From Candidatus Babelota bacterium (GTDB taxonomy: Bacteria > Babelota > Babeliae > Babelales > Babelaceae), in assembly GCA_003174035.1 (NCBI GenBank), contig PRDV01000074.1, positions 1 through 15,552 of the forward strand: a stretch of DNA of 15,552 bases, in the 5' to 3' direction. The notes under the pieces were generated by a model that saw only the letters and a program-made list of their open reading frames with translations, ran no database searches and was not told the DNA's origin. The translations under genes were made by a program, and so were the position numbers. The first letter of the stretch is position 1, and each line of letters opens with the position of its first letter. Shown piece after piece: positions 6,729 to 14,153 of this stretch.

Positions 6729-7328
6729 TCAAAAAATAGTATTACGTATATTTGGGCTCAGCTTCGTCTGTATAGTTTTAAAATCTTGGATCCATACTGG
6801 GGCCTGGCTTTGGTTGCGTAGGATATAGGCAGGATGATAGGTAGGTATAATAATAATACCATCATGTTGTAATTCCGTACCTCTGACTTTTGAAATAGAA
6901 TAGGGCTTCTGCAGCAATGAGTTAAGGGCAATGGATCCGAGAGTACAAATTATCCGAGGACGTATTATTTTTATTTGGTTATAGAGCAGAATATTCATGC
7001 AGATTGAAGATTCAATAGGTAGGGGAACTCGATTTTCAGGCGGTCTGCACTTAACAATATTAGTTATATACACTTCTGACCTCTGGATGCCAACAAGAGT
7101 TAGGGCTCTATTGAGAAGCTGTCCAGATCTTCCCACAAAGGGGCGTCCTTGTTCATCTTCATCTTTCCCGGGGGCTTCACCAATAAAAAGTAAGTCAGCA
7201 TCAGGATTGCCTTCACCAAAGACAACATTTTTTCTTCCGAGTAGGCCCAAGGGGCATTGTAAGCATTTTTTATACGGCTCATAGAGCGTATCTAAAAGTT
7301 GTTGTTTAAAAGCTTTTGCGTCCATCAT
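6729..7328 (-). CDS. Type-4 (family 4) uracil-DNA glycosylase, iron-sulfur
   Basis: This enzyme removes uracil from DNA, the first step of base excision repair. The 199-residue protein matches family-4 UDG length. It shows motif GEAPGKDED at 50-58 followed by GRPFVGRSG, the catalytic-region HPAYILRN at 165-172, and four Cys placed to bind a 4Fe-4S cluster (C22, C25, C94 in KCRPPENR, C110). All key elements are intact. Two consecutive ATG codons (7328-7326, 7325-7323) leave the start ambiguous by one residue; a weak GAGAAG lies upstream. The gene is divergent from the F-box-like gene, with 184 bp between them. Nfo at 1498-2361 would act on its AP-site product. Confidence 0.93.
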   Translation of the reverse strand: MMDAKAFKQQLLDTLYEPYKKCLQCPLGLLGRKNVVFGEGNPDADLLFIGEAPGKDEDEQGRPFVGRSGQLLNRALTLVGIQRSEVYITNIVKCRPPENRVPLPIESSICMNILLYNQIKIIRPRIICTLGSIALNSLLQKPYSISKVRGTELQHDGIIIIPTYHPAYILRNQSQAPVWIQDFKTIQTKLSPNIRNTIF

Positions 7329-7446
7329 GGTTTTCTTCTCTTTTGAACAATATTAGTACGAATCTTCTTTCTTTAAGCATAGTATTTTTTTAGGAAATTG
7401 CTAAAGAGTGTGGATTATGGTTAGCTTGTGATAAGCAATTTAATTT

Positions 7447-7474
7447 TTGACTAATTAATATTTTTGTGTATAAT
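7447..7474 (+). promoter_or_regulatory. Near-consensus sigma-70-type promoter
   Basis: TTGACT (7447-7452), a 16-base AT-rich spacer and TATAAT (7469-7474) lie just upstream of the gene at 7513. The predicted leader is about 30 nt. GAGGA at 7504-7508 serves as ribosome binding site with a short four-base spacing. Confidence 0.75.
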
Positions 7475-7512
7475 TTAATTAGTCTTATTGTCATACATTA
7501 ATCGAGGAAAAA

Positions 7513-8670
7513 ATGCAAATAAAAAAATTATTTTTGTTCTTTGCCATGGTGGCAAGTCTGAATGCAATGGAAGATAACGATGCAAAAAAAGTAGAAACTG
7601 ATAGTTCTTTTTATAACCTTCCTGGTGAATTGGTTAAGTCAATTATTGAAATTGAACGAGCACCAACACTTAAACGTCTTTTCATGAATTTAGCATCGTT
7701 GCATACGGTAAGCAAAAAATTTTCTCATCTACTGGGCAATGGTGAGTTCAGAAATAAAAATACCTATGAAATTTTTGACATACAAATTCCTTTTTTATTA
7801 GAAACTTTGAATGTGAGAAGAGATGTTCATGCTATTCTTGGGAACATTCTTAATAAGATAGCGAAGCGAGAAATAATTCTGCAAGCAGAAAGAGAGACGG
7901 TAAATATATTACATAATCTTCCGGCTGTGATAGCGCCAGAGCAAAGGAAAGATCTCTTTGTTAATCTTTTAGTACCTGCGTTTAATGATTGCTGTCCTTC
8001 TATTGCTTATCTTGCAACACGATTTAGTGACGTATCTTCATTATTTATGATGACAGCTGCGGATTCAGAGCTAGAACAAGCTCTTAAAAACCCCCAATGC
8101 TGCTTATTATTGCAAGAGCTAAGCAATGTGATGTCTCCACAAAGCCGAGCTCTTATGATGGCTTGGTTTCCAGGAGCTTTAACGAAGAATCAGTTTTGTG
8201 AGGAATTTGCGCTTGAATCTGATTATGAGCAGAGAATAATTTGCTCAGGCAGTGGTTTTTTACTTTCTATAAAATCGGCTATGTTGACCGCGATAAAGTC
8301 TAGAATGTGCACTAGGATACAAGAAGTTTTTTCTGCCGCAGAACAGGGCAATTTGGAAGAAATAAATCGTCTTATTCGGCTTAATTTTAAAGATAAGCGA
8401 TCTGCTAGTGTAATAGATCATTGTATTAGATTGGCTGCGCTTCATAACCACATGAATGTTGTTGAAACGCTCCTGCTGTTGCAGCCTTCACCTGTTATGA
8501 TCAGGTCGCTTCTTTATGATGCATTCAATGGTAAAAATGAAGTACTAGGAAAAGCAATTTTGCCCGCATTTAAGCGTGCTAATCTTGCTAAAAAAGAATT
8601 TATAGTTTTTGATTTGAAGGGGGCACTTCAAAAAGCGGATGATGAATTTTGGCGAAATTTTTCTTGGTGA
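7513..8670 (+). CDS. Predicted secreted protein with F-box-like and ankyrin-like segments
   Basis: The 385-residue protein begins with a classic signal peptide (residues 1-18, Lys-Lys then hydrophobic, ending SLNA), so the mature protein starts MED. Residues about 35-73 read LPGELVKSII, then a spaced LASLHTVSKKFSHLL. That is the pattern of an F-box helix bundle (LPxEL...VSKxF), which in eukaryotes recruits Skp1/SCF ubiquitin ligase. Residues about 271-325 (FSAAEQGNLEEINRLI, then IRLAALHNHMNVVETLL) resemble two degenerate ankyrin repeats. The middle is predicted helical and unrecognised. The combination suggests an exported host-interacting adaptor. Both domain calls are by eye and the ankyrin match is weak. 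It has its own strong promoter and no operon partner, and converges on the C11 peptidase gene 92 bp away with no clear terminator between. Confidence 0.6.
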   Translation: MQIKKLFLFFAMVASLNAMEDNDAKKVETDSSFYNLPGELVKSIIEIERAPTLKRLFMNLASLHTVSKKFSHLLGNGEFRNKNTYEIFDIQIPFLLETLNVRRDVHAILGNILNKIAKREIILQAERETVNILHNLPAVIAPEQRKDLFVNLLVPAFNDCCPSIAYLATRFSDVSSLFMMTAADSELEQALKNPQCCLLLQELSNVMSPQSRALMMAWFPGALTKNQFCEEFALESDYEQRIICSGSGFLLSIKSAMLTAIKSRMCTRIQEVFSAAEQGNLEEINRLIRLNFKDKRSASVIDHCIRLAALHNHMNVVETLLLLQPSPVMIRSLLYDAFNGKNEVLGKAILPAFKRANLAKKEFIVFDLKGALQKADDEFWRNFSW

Positions 8671-8762
8671 ACGGAAAGAGCAGAGCTCAGAAGGAAAAGG
8701 AGAGAAAATTATGATTACGCTTAACAATCCACATCATGTATTAAGGACTAATTAGATTCTCA

Positions 8763-10154
8763 TTACGCCAAATATGCTTTAAGAAAATCAAGCCAATGGG
8801 TTCGGATTGCAAAAGCGTTCTGATAATATGATTTATGAATGATAAATTCAGGAAAATAGATAGATATGCCACATGCAGTACGATGCTTTTCCCCATGGAC
8901 GTTAGCGATGACAGCCTGCTCAATGAGCGCTTGTCCCTGAATGAGAAGTAAACTGAGCGTATTTTTAAAGTTCTCAGTTTCTTGTACTGAAGATAGTTCG
9001 CAACGTGATAGATTTTTTGCCATGTTTGCGTATAAATGTCCCAAATCTAAATACGTAGGTTCATTAAAACGGGTACAGTGGTTTTTGTGCCTACTTAAGC
9101 GCAACATTTCCTTAACGGATCTATTTTTTTGATGATTCAGCCCATGCGTAAGTAGCTGTGCAACATGATCAATATTTTTTTCAAGCTGATCCATGAATGA
9201 GAGGTCTATCGCCGCATGAGTGTAATAATCCATGATTTTGCCATAGGCTTCTTTATATGCTTGTACAAAATGACGTGCAAGGCAGTCATCACAATTTAGG
9301 GACCCTTTTAAAAGTGGTTCCATAAGAAGGTCGTATTTGTAGCCCGTGCCAAGCTCAACTTCTTGCGATCCCACAAAATAGTGGGCATACTGCTGAAAGC
9401 CGCTAAATACATCTGCTCCTGCCATGAGGCAAGCATCGCAGGCAAGAATGCGCAACTTTTTTTTGATGATATCGTGTGTTATAGTACGAAGAGCTCGTGT
9501 CCATTTAGCGATGGTTAAGTAATTACCGGAGGAATCATCAAAGCAGATTCCTTTTGGATCTGAAAAATTGGTTTCACCATGAGAAATATACTCAAGAAAA
9601 CCCACAGACCTATCGAGTTCAATGAGTCCCGTTGAGGAGTTGTACCGAAAGAGTTCGGATGGGTTAACCGCTCTATGCACATCAGGCTCTATAGGCCCCG
9701 TCCCATGATTAGAAATAATAAGTACCACATCGTCGGCGGGATAACGCTCATAGGCTGTTTTTACCGTATAAATCAGAGAAGATTCATCGCCGCTATCAAG
9801 ATCCATATCAGGTCCGACTTGAAGAATTTTGTTTTTTTCTATAAAGAAATGCTTGGTCACTCTTGATTTTCCGGGCCTGTGAATATCCAGATGCACAAAA
9901 ATTTTTACATTGTCATTTGCGCCACTATTTTGCAGTTGCTTGATATGCCTTCCGGCGAACGGGAAGAGATCGTTCCGTGCCGCCATATAAATAACCACAA
10001 GCACCGAGCGTTTTCCCGAAGGATCCCGACTGACCCGTAACTCGCGTGTACCGAGGTAAGGTGGAAATCGCTCAAAAAGTGCATCAGAATCGAGTGCTCT
10101 CATACTGAGAAAGCAACAGATTATCAAAAGAATGAGCGTAGTTGAATACTTCAT
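8763..10154 (-). CDS. Exported clostripain-family (C11) cysteine peptidase
   Basis: The 463-residue protein has a signal peptide (1-20, ending MRA). It then has a strand-rich core starting VLVVIYMAARNDL (51-63), a hallmark start of C11 peptidases. The catalytic dyad is visible: His150 in IISNHGTG and Cys242 in ILACDACLMAGADV, followed by GSQEVELGTGYKYD (262-275), typical of the family. C11 enzymes are caspase-fold (clan CD) endopeptidases, often secreted and self-activating, and often Arg/Lys-specific. The specificity here is not readable. The start is supported by AAGGGAG four bases upstream of the ATG. The gene follows the ComEC-like gene on the same strand after 64 AT-rich bases, probably with its own promoter there. 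Length and catalytic residues indicate an intact enzyme. Confidence 0.88.
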   Translation of the reverse strand: MKYSTTLILLIICCFLSMRALDSDALFERFPPYLGTRELRVSRDPSGKRSVLVVIYMAARNDLFPFAGRHIKQLQNSGANDNVKIFVHLDIHRPGKSRVTKHFFIEKNKILQVGPDMDLDSGDESSLIYTVKTAYERYPADDVVLIISNHGTGPIEPDVHRAVNPSELFRYNSSTGLIELDRSVGFLEYISHGETNFSDPKGICFDDSSGNYLTIAKWTRALRTITHDIIKKKLRILACDACLMAGADVFSGFQQYAHYFVGSQEVELGTGYKYDLLMEPLLKGSLNCDDCLARHFVQAYKEAYGKIMDYYTHAAIDLSFMDQLEKNIDHVAQLLTHGLNHQKNRSVKEMLRLSRHKNHCTRFNEPTYLDLGHLYANMAKNLSRCELSSVQETENFKNTLSLLLIQGQALIEQAVIANVHGEKHRTACGISIYFPEFIIHKSYYQNAFAIRTHWLDFLKAYLA

Positions 10155-10178
10155 GCGTCTCCCTTATTATCAATTTTT

Positions 10179-10208
10179 ATTTTAGTAATTTTTATTAATA
10201 AAAATCAA
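10179..10208 (-). promoter_or_regulatory. Possible promoter of the C11 peptidase gene
   Basis: On the minus strand, TTGATT (10208-10203), an 18-base spacer and TAAAAT (10184-10179) sit in the AT-rich gap upstream of the peptidase start, giving a leader of roughly 18 nt that contains the ribosome binding site. AT richness makes chance matches likely. Confidence 0.4.
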
Positions 10209-10218
10209 TAAATTTATG

Positions 10219-11346
10219 TTAATTATAAAATCTATTCACTTGTATCTTGTGTTCGTTGAACCAGGCGAGGGCACAGGTCAGTCCGAAACTAAGCTGGAAA
10301 TCTAAGAAAAAGAGCTGTAGTGGATTGTGTATAAGGATGATAAGCGTTGTAAGACTTAGGATATGCAGTGGCTGTGAGTTTCTCCCAGACAGAATATTTA
10401 TTTTGTAGAGCAGGAAGGTAATAAGTGCTCGCATAAACGATATGCTTGGCCACGTAAGCAGATGAAAGAGACCAATGAGCATAAGTAAGATTACTTGTTT
10501 AACGTAAAAATGGATGGGTAGCAAGCCAAGAAGAAGGGTCCAAGCCCAAATAATGAGAACTACGTGCAGTCCAGAACGAGCGAGGTAATGTACAATACCC
10601 CAGCACGAGCATATGCTGCGCATTGAGGTATACGTATCCGATGGCGGCTTTTTCCCTAGAAGTAGGGTGCAAACGAGTGCATACGTAGATCGAGAAAGTG
10701 ATTTAGCTAGCTGCGAGTTTATGCGCTCACGTAGGTTGGATCGCCATCGAATAAAGCTCATTTTTGGTCTATTCAATAATTGATACTGCACGTAAGGCAG
10801 AAAGAGGGTAGCCGTTATGCCTTCTTTAGCAAGATAATCTTGATATGCTTTATTTTTCGTGCGTTTGTATACAAGGTTACATACATTAATTTCATCACCT
10901 ACTTTTACGGGTATTGAACGGAAGAGGTATACTTGCATGAGCGGTTGCTGCGATAATTTTTTTTGTTGTTGTGTGCAAGCTATCGTTTTGAGCGTAAGCT
11001 TTTGACGGACACGCGATTTGGGTGAAAGCTCGTTTTCAATAACGGTGGCATGCAGATCAAAGGGTCCTTGTACAAGCTCCTCAGAAAGTAGAGCGTGGTT
11101 AGTTTGCGCCGTTTGAAAGTTGTAAAAGCCGCTGCACAGTGCTAAAGTTGAAAACAAGAGAATTGGTAATGAAGAGAAAGTGCTTCCCATAAAGAGAAGT
11201 ATGGTAATGATAATGAGCACGCCGGTGCCGATACCTACCAATAGGTTATATGAACCAAGTATGATGCCTAGTATATACAGTGTGGTGTACCAAAACAGGG
11301 GGTGTGTGGGAATGAGGGTGAAATGATAGCGGATTATTTTTAGCAT
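10219..11346 (-). CDS. comEC: ComEC/Rec2-like competence channel protein, short form
   Basis: ComEC forms the inner-membrane channel for single-stranded DNA during uptake. The 375-residue protein has N-terminal membrane segments (about 17-35, 38-53, 58-75) and a soluble DUF4131-type region (about 90-190). The competence domain follows: TLLLGKKPP (228-235), GIVHYLARSGLHV (250-262), several membrane helices, FMRAL (304-308), and NPLQLFFLDFQLSF (341-354). The last is the usual FQLSF motif. It stops soon after, so the last helices of the channel domain are few and the C-terminal metallo-beta-lactamase nuclease domain of full-length ComEC (about 700-800 residues) is absent. That absence occurs in some lineages, but a C-terminal truncation is also possible. 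A near-consensus promoter drives it, and there is no evident ribosome binding site on its short leader. Confidence 0.82.
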   Translation of the reverse strand: MLKIIRYHFTLIPTHPLFWYTTLYILGIILGSYNLLVGIGTGVLIIITILLFMGSTFSSLPILLFSTLALCSGFYNFQTAQTNHALLSEELVQGPFDLHATVIENELSPKSRVRQKLTLKTIACTQQQKKLSQQPLMQVYLFRSIPVKVGDEINVCNLVYKRTKNKAYQDYLAKEGITATLFLPYVQYQLLNRPKMSFIRWRSNLRERINSQLAKSLSRSTYALVCTLLLGKKPPSDTYTSMRSICSCWGIVHYLARSGLHVVLIIWAWTLLLGLLPIHFYVKQVILLMLIGLFHLLTWPSISFMRALITFLLYKINILSGRNSQPLHILSLTTLIILIHNPLQLFFLDFQLSFGLTCALAWFNEHKIQVNRFYN

Positions 11347-11363
11347 ACTTATATTTTAGAAAT

Positions 11364-11392
11364 ATAATAACGCGTCGCAGTAGCCGTGTCAA
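11364..11392 (-). promoter_or_regulatory. Near-consensus sigma-70-type promoter of the ComEC-like gene
   Basis: On the minus strand, TTGACA (11392-11387), a 17-base spacer and TATTAT (11369-11364) match the consensus at 11 of 12 positions. The predicted leader before the ATG at 11346 is only about 10 nt. Confidence 0.75.
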
Positions 11393-11482
11393 TGTACAAA
11401 AAAATTGTGCTCATTAAGCATTTAAAAGGATCAACTCTAGCTATTAATCGAAAAATTAGGTATCTTTGAGCAAAATGTTTAT

Positions 11483-11487
11483 AGGAG
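11483..11487 (+). promoter_or_regulatory. Ribosome binding site of the M16 peptidase gene
   Basis: AGGAG is seven bases before ATG 11495 but only four before the alternative GTG 11492, favouring the ATG. Confidence 0.7.
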
Positions 11488-11494
11488 TGAAGTG

Positions 11495-14116
11495 ATGAAA
11501 AAACCCGTTTTTAAACAAGTCCTTTCTAATGGTTTAACTATTTTGGTTAAGGAAGCGCATGTTGTTCCGAAGGTATCTACACAATTGTGGTATAATGTAG
11601 GATCAAAGGACGAAAAGAGTGGCCAAAAGGGCATAGCGCATCTGATTGAGCATATGATCTTTAAAGGAACAAAAAAACTTTCCGAGTGCGATATTAATTT
11701 AATTACCCACAAGCTCTCGGGCTACACGAACGCCTTTACGTCATACGATTACACGGGATATTTATTTGATTTTCCCTCACAGCATTGGCTAGAGGCTTTG
11801 CCTATTATGGCTGATTGCATGCATAATGCTACCTTTAAAGAAGAACATTTGGCTTCTGAACTTAAGGCAGTTATACAGGAACTCAAAATGTATCGAGATG
11901 ACTATGCATCGACGCTTATTGAGGCTTTAACCTCTGCTATTTTTGCTGACCATCCTTATCACCATCCCATTATTGGCTATAAACAAGACTTGTGGAATCT
12001 GCATCGTTCGGAGTTAGTGAATTTTTATACCCATCACTATCTTCCTAATAATGCAACACTTGTGGTTGTGGGGGATGTTGATGCGCAGGCGGTTGTTAAA
12101 CAGGCAGAAAAGGAGTTCGGTCCTCTTGAGCCTAATTTTGGTTATACGAAAGAACATTTTTATCATGGATCAGACTTAAAAACGCAGGCGGTAACCGTAT
12201 ATAGGGATGTTAAAATTCCGATTTGTATTGTTGCATGGGTTATTCCAGGCGCCGTTACAAAAAATGAATACGTTGTTGATCTCGTTACGTGGATTATAGG
12301 CTCTGGAAAAGGATCGCGCCTCTACAAAAAGCTCGTAGATGAACTTCAGTTGGCAACAGATCTTGAGGCATTCAATTATGATCTTTTTGACTATGGTCTT
12401 GTGTTTGTCTATTTTCAGCCAAAAGAGATTGTTCACATTGATCGCATCATAGCGATTATTCATGAAGAGTTGGCACGTTTGGCTGATGCCGTAGTAACCG
12501 AAGTTGAGCTTATGCGAGCTATTAAGCAGGCAGAAATGGAGCATTTGACGCTGCTTGAAAATAACCAGAAACAGGCCTACGCGCTGGGTAAATTTTATCT
12601 TGCCACGGGTGATGAGCAGTATTTATATACTTTTACTGAGCAACCCAAAGAAGGATTAGCTCAACAAATTAAGGAATTTTTTGGTTCGCATATGCGACCG
12701 TCACTCATGCATAAAGGCATGGTGTTGCCGTTGGCCGCTGAGGACAAAAAATATTGGGTACAATTGCAAGAAATTTCAGATGCTGAGGATCAGCGAATCC
12801 TATCGAGAAGAACCCGCGAGGAAGAAGTAGAGGCTGGACGGTGTGTTGCTCAAGTAGCAGTTAAGGAACCAAAGTCTTTTACCTTTGCGCGAGCTACTAC
12901 CCTGCACCTTGAAAATGGCTTGAAAATTCTTTATTCTCATAATCCGCAACTTCCTAAAATTGATATAATCGTAGATTTTGAAGCAAGGCACACGTATGAT
13001 CCTGTAGACAAACAAGGGCTTGGTTCATTTGTTGCGGCACTACTGCTTGAAGGAACAAAAAATTATACGGCTGAGAATTTTGCAACAACAGCAGAAAGTT
13101 ATGGTATGACGATCCAAAGCGTGGCTGGTCAGATTGTTATGAGCATGCTTGCTGTTGATCTTGCTAAGGGACTTGAACTGCTTCATGAAATGGTTGCGTA
13201 TGCTACCTTTTCTCCGGAGGCAGTAGAAAAAGTACGTGACCAAATGCTTGCAGAGCTGGATGAGTTCTGGGATGCTCCGATGCAATTTTCGGTGCAACTG
13301 GTGAGGCAGGAGATCTATAAAAAACATCCGTATGCTAAGAATCAACTGGGAACCATTGAAGGTATTAAGCAGATTACGCCAGATGATATTGTTTCCTATT
13401 ATAAGACCTATATCAGCCCTCGTGCTGCACGATTGTCACTTGTAGGAGATGTAGAGCGGTATGATATTAAACCCTTATTTGAAAGCATACTAGGTTCATG
13501 GATGGGACCAGCAGTTGCTCCATTAGATTTCCCTCCACTGGAACCTGTCACCAAACATGATGTTGTCCATACCATGTTGAGAGATCAAACAGTATTATGC
13601 TATGGAGCGCTTTCAGTTACTCGTATGGATCCCGATTTTGACAAGCTCCTATTATTCGATCAGATTTTTACCGGTGGCGTACTTGGATCTATGGCTTCTC
13701 GGTTATTCGATTTGCGTGAGCAATCCGGTCTTTTTTATACTATTGGGGGCACCTTGTTAGCCAAATGCGATGAGCAACCTGGGCTTATATTGGTAAAAAC
13801 AATCGTTTCTAATGATAGGCGTAAAGAGGCTGAAGTGGCGATTGAATATGTCATTGATACGGCGATAAACGAGGTAAGCGATGATGAGTTTTATGAAGCC
13901 CGGCAAGCAATTATTAATTCGCTTGTCGACAATTTTGCAACAAATCAGTCGCTAGCTGCAACGTTGCTTTTTGTAGATAGATTCAATCTTCCTGCCGATT
14001 ACTATGATAAGCGTGCGCACAATTTGAGTCAAATTACTAAGGAAGAAATGCAACAGACGGTGAGAAAGTATTTAGATACACAGAGGTTTGTCCTCGTTCG
14101 TGTCGGTCGAGAATAG
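11495..14116 (+). CDS. M16 family zinc metallopeptidase, two fused halves
   Basis: M16 (pitrilysin/MPP-like) peptidases close around and cleave peptides in a clam-shell. The 873-residue protein contains two M16 units. The N-terminal unit has the inverted zinc motif HLIEH at 49-53 and the third ligand Glu129 in AVIQELKMYRDD, 76 residues on, plus the GSRLYKKLVDELQL motif of its second subdomain. The C-terminal half (from about residue 470) repeats the fold, with LENGLKILYSHNPQLPKID at its start and GSMASRLFDLREQSGLFYT later. It lacks HxxEH where expected (SFVAALLLEGTKN), so only one active site remains, as in other full-length M16 enzymes. No signal peptide is visible. I chose the ATG at 11495 over the GTG at 11492 because AGGAG (11483-11487) sits seven bases before it. 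No clear promoter was found in the 145-bp divergent gap with the ComEC-like gene. Confidence 0.93.
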   Translation: MKKPVFKQVLSNGLTILVKEAHVVPKVSTQLWYNVGSKDEKSGQKGIAHLIEHMIFKGTKKLSECDINLITHKLSGYTNAFTSYDYTGYLFDFPSQHWLEALPIMADCMHNATFKEEHLASELKAVIQELKMYRDDYASTLIEALTSAIFADHPYHHPIIGYKQDLWNLHRSELVNFYTHHYLPNNATLVVVGDVDAQAVVKQAEKEFGPLEPNFGYTKEHFYHGSDLKTQAVTVYRDVKIPICIVAWVIPGAVTKNEYVVDLVTWIIGSGKGSRLYKKLVDELQLATDLEAFNYDLFDYGLVFVYFQPKEIVHIDRIIAIIHEELARLADAVVTEVELMRAIKQAEMEHLTLLENNQKQAYALGKFYLATGDEQYLYTFTEQPKEGLAQQIKEFFGSHMRPSLMHKGMVLPLAAEDKKYWVQLQEISDAEDQRILSRRTREEEVEAGRCVAQVAVKEPKSFTFARATTLHLENGLKILYSHNPQLPKIDIIVDFEARHTYDPVDKQGLGSFVAALLLEGTKNYTAENFATTAESYGMTIQSVAGQIVMSMLAVDLAKGLELLHEMVAYATFSPEAVEKVRDQMLAELDEFWDAPMQFSVQLVRQEIYKKHPYAKNQLGTIEGIKQITPDDIVSYYKTYISPRAARLSLVGDVERYDIKPLFESILGSWMGPAVAPLDFPPLEPVTKHDVVHTMLRDQTVLCYGALSVTRMDPDFDKLLLFDQIFTGGVLGSMASRLFDLREQSGLFYTIGGTLLAKCDEQPGLILVKTIVSNDRRKEAEVAIEYVIDTAINEVSDDEFYEARQAIINSLVDNFATNQSLAATLLFVDRFNLPADYYDKRAHNLSQITKEEMQQTVRKYLDTQRFVLVRVGRE

Positions 14117-14135
14117 GAAGTGGGGAGATGGCTTT

Positions 14136-14153
14136 TAACCACCCCCCTGGTTA
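14136..14153. terminator. Possible hairpin between convergent genes
   Basis: TAACCA (14136-14141) and TGGTTA (14148-14153) flank six C in the 34-bp gap between the M16 gene and the convergent nuclease-fold gene, overlapping the latter's stop codon. There is no proper T-run on either strand, so a role as a two-way terminator is only a guess. Confidence 0.25.

Noticed and set aside
6396..7473. DnaA-box-like sequences (6396-6404, 6689-6697, and a TTATACACA match at 7465-7473) suggesting a replication origin.
   Set aside because: Only three scattered sites over about 1 kb, two with a mismatch, and the perfect one overlaps the -10 element of a strong promoter. There is no cluster and no dnaA, dnaN or gidA nearby.
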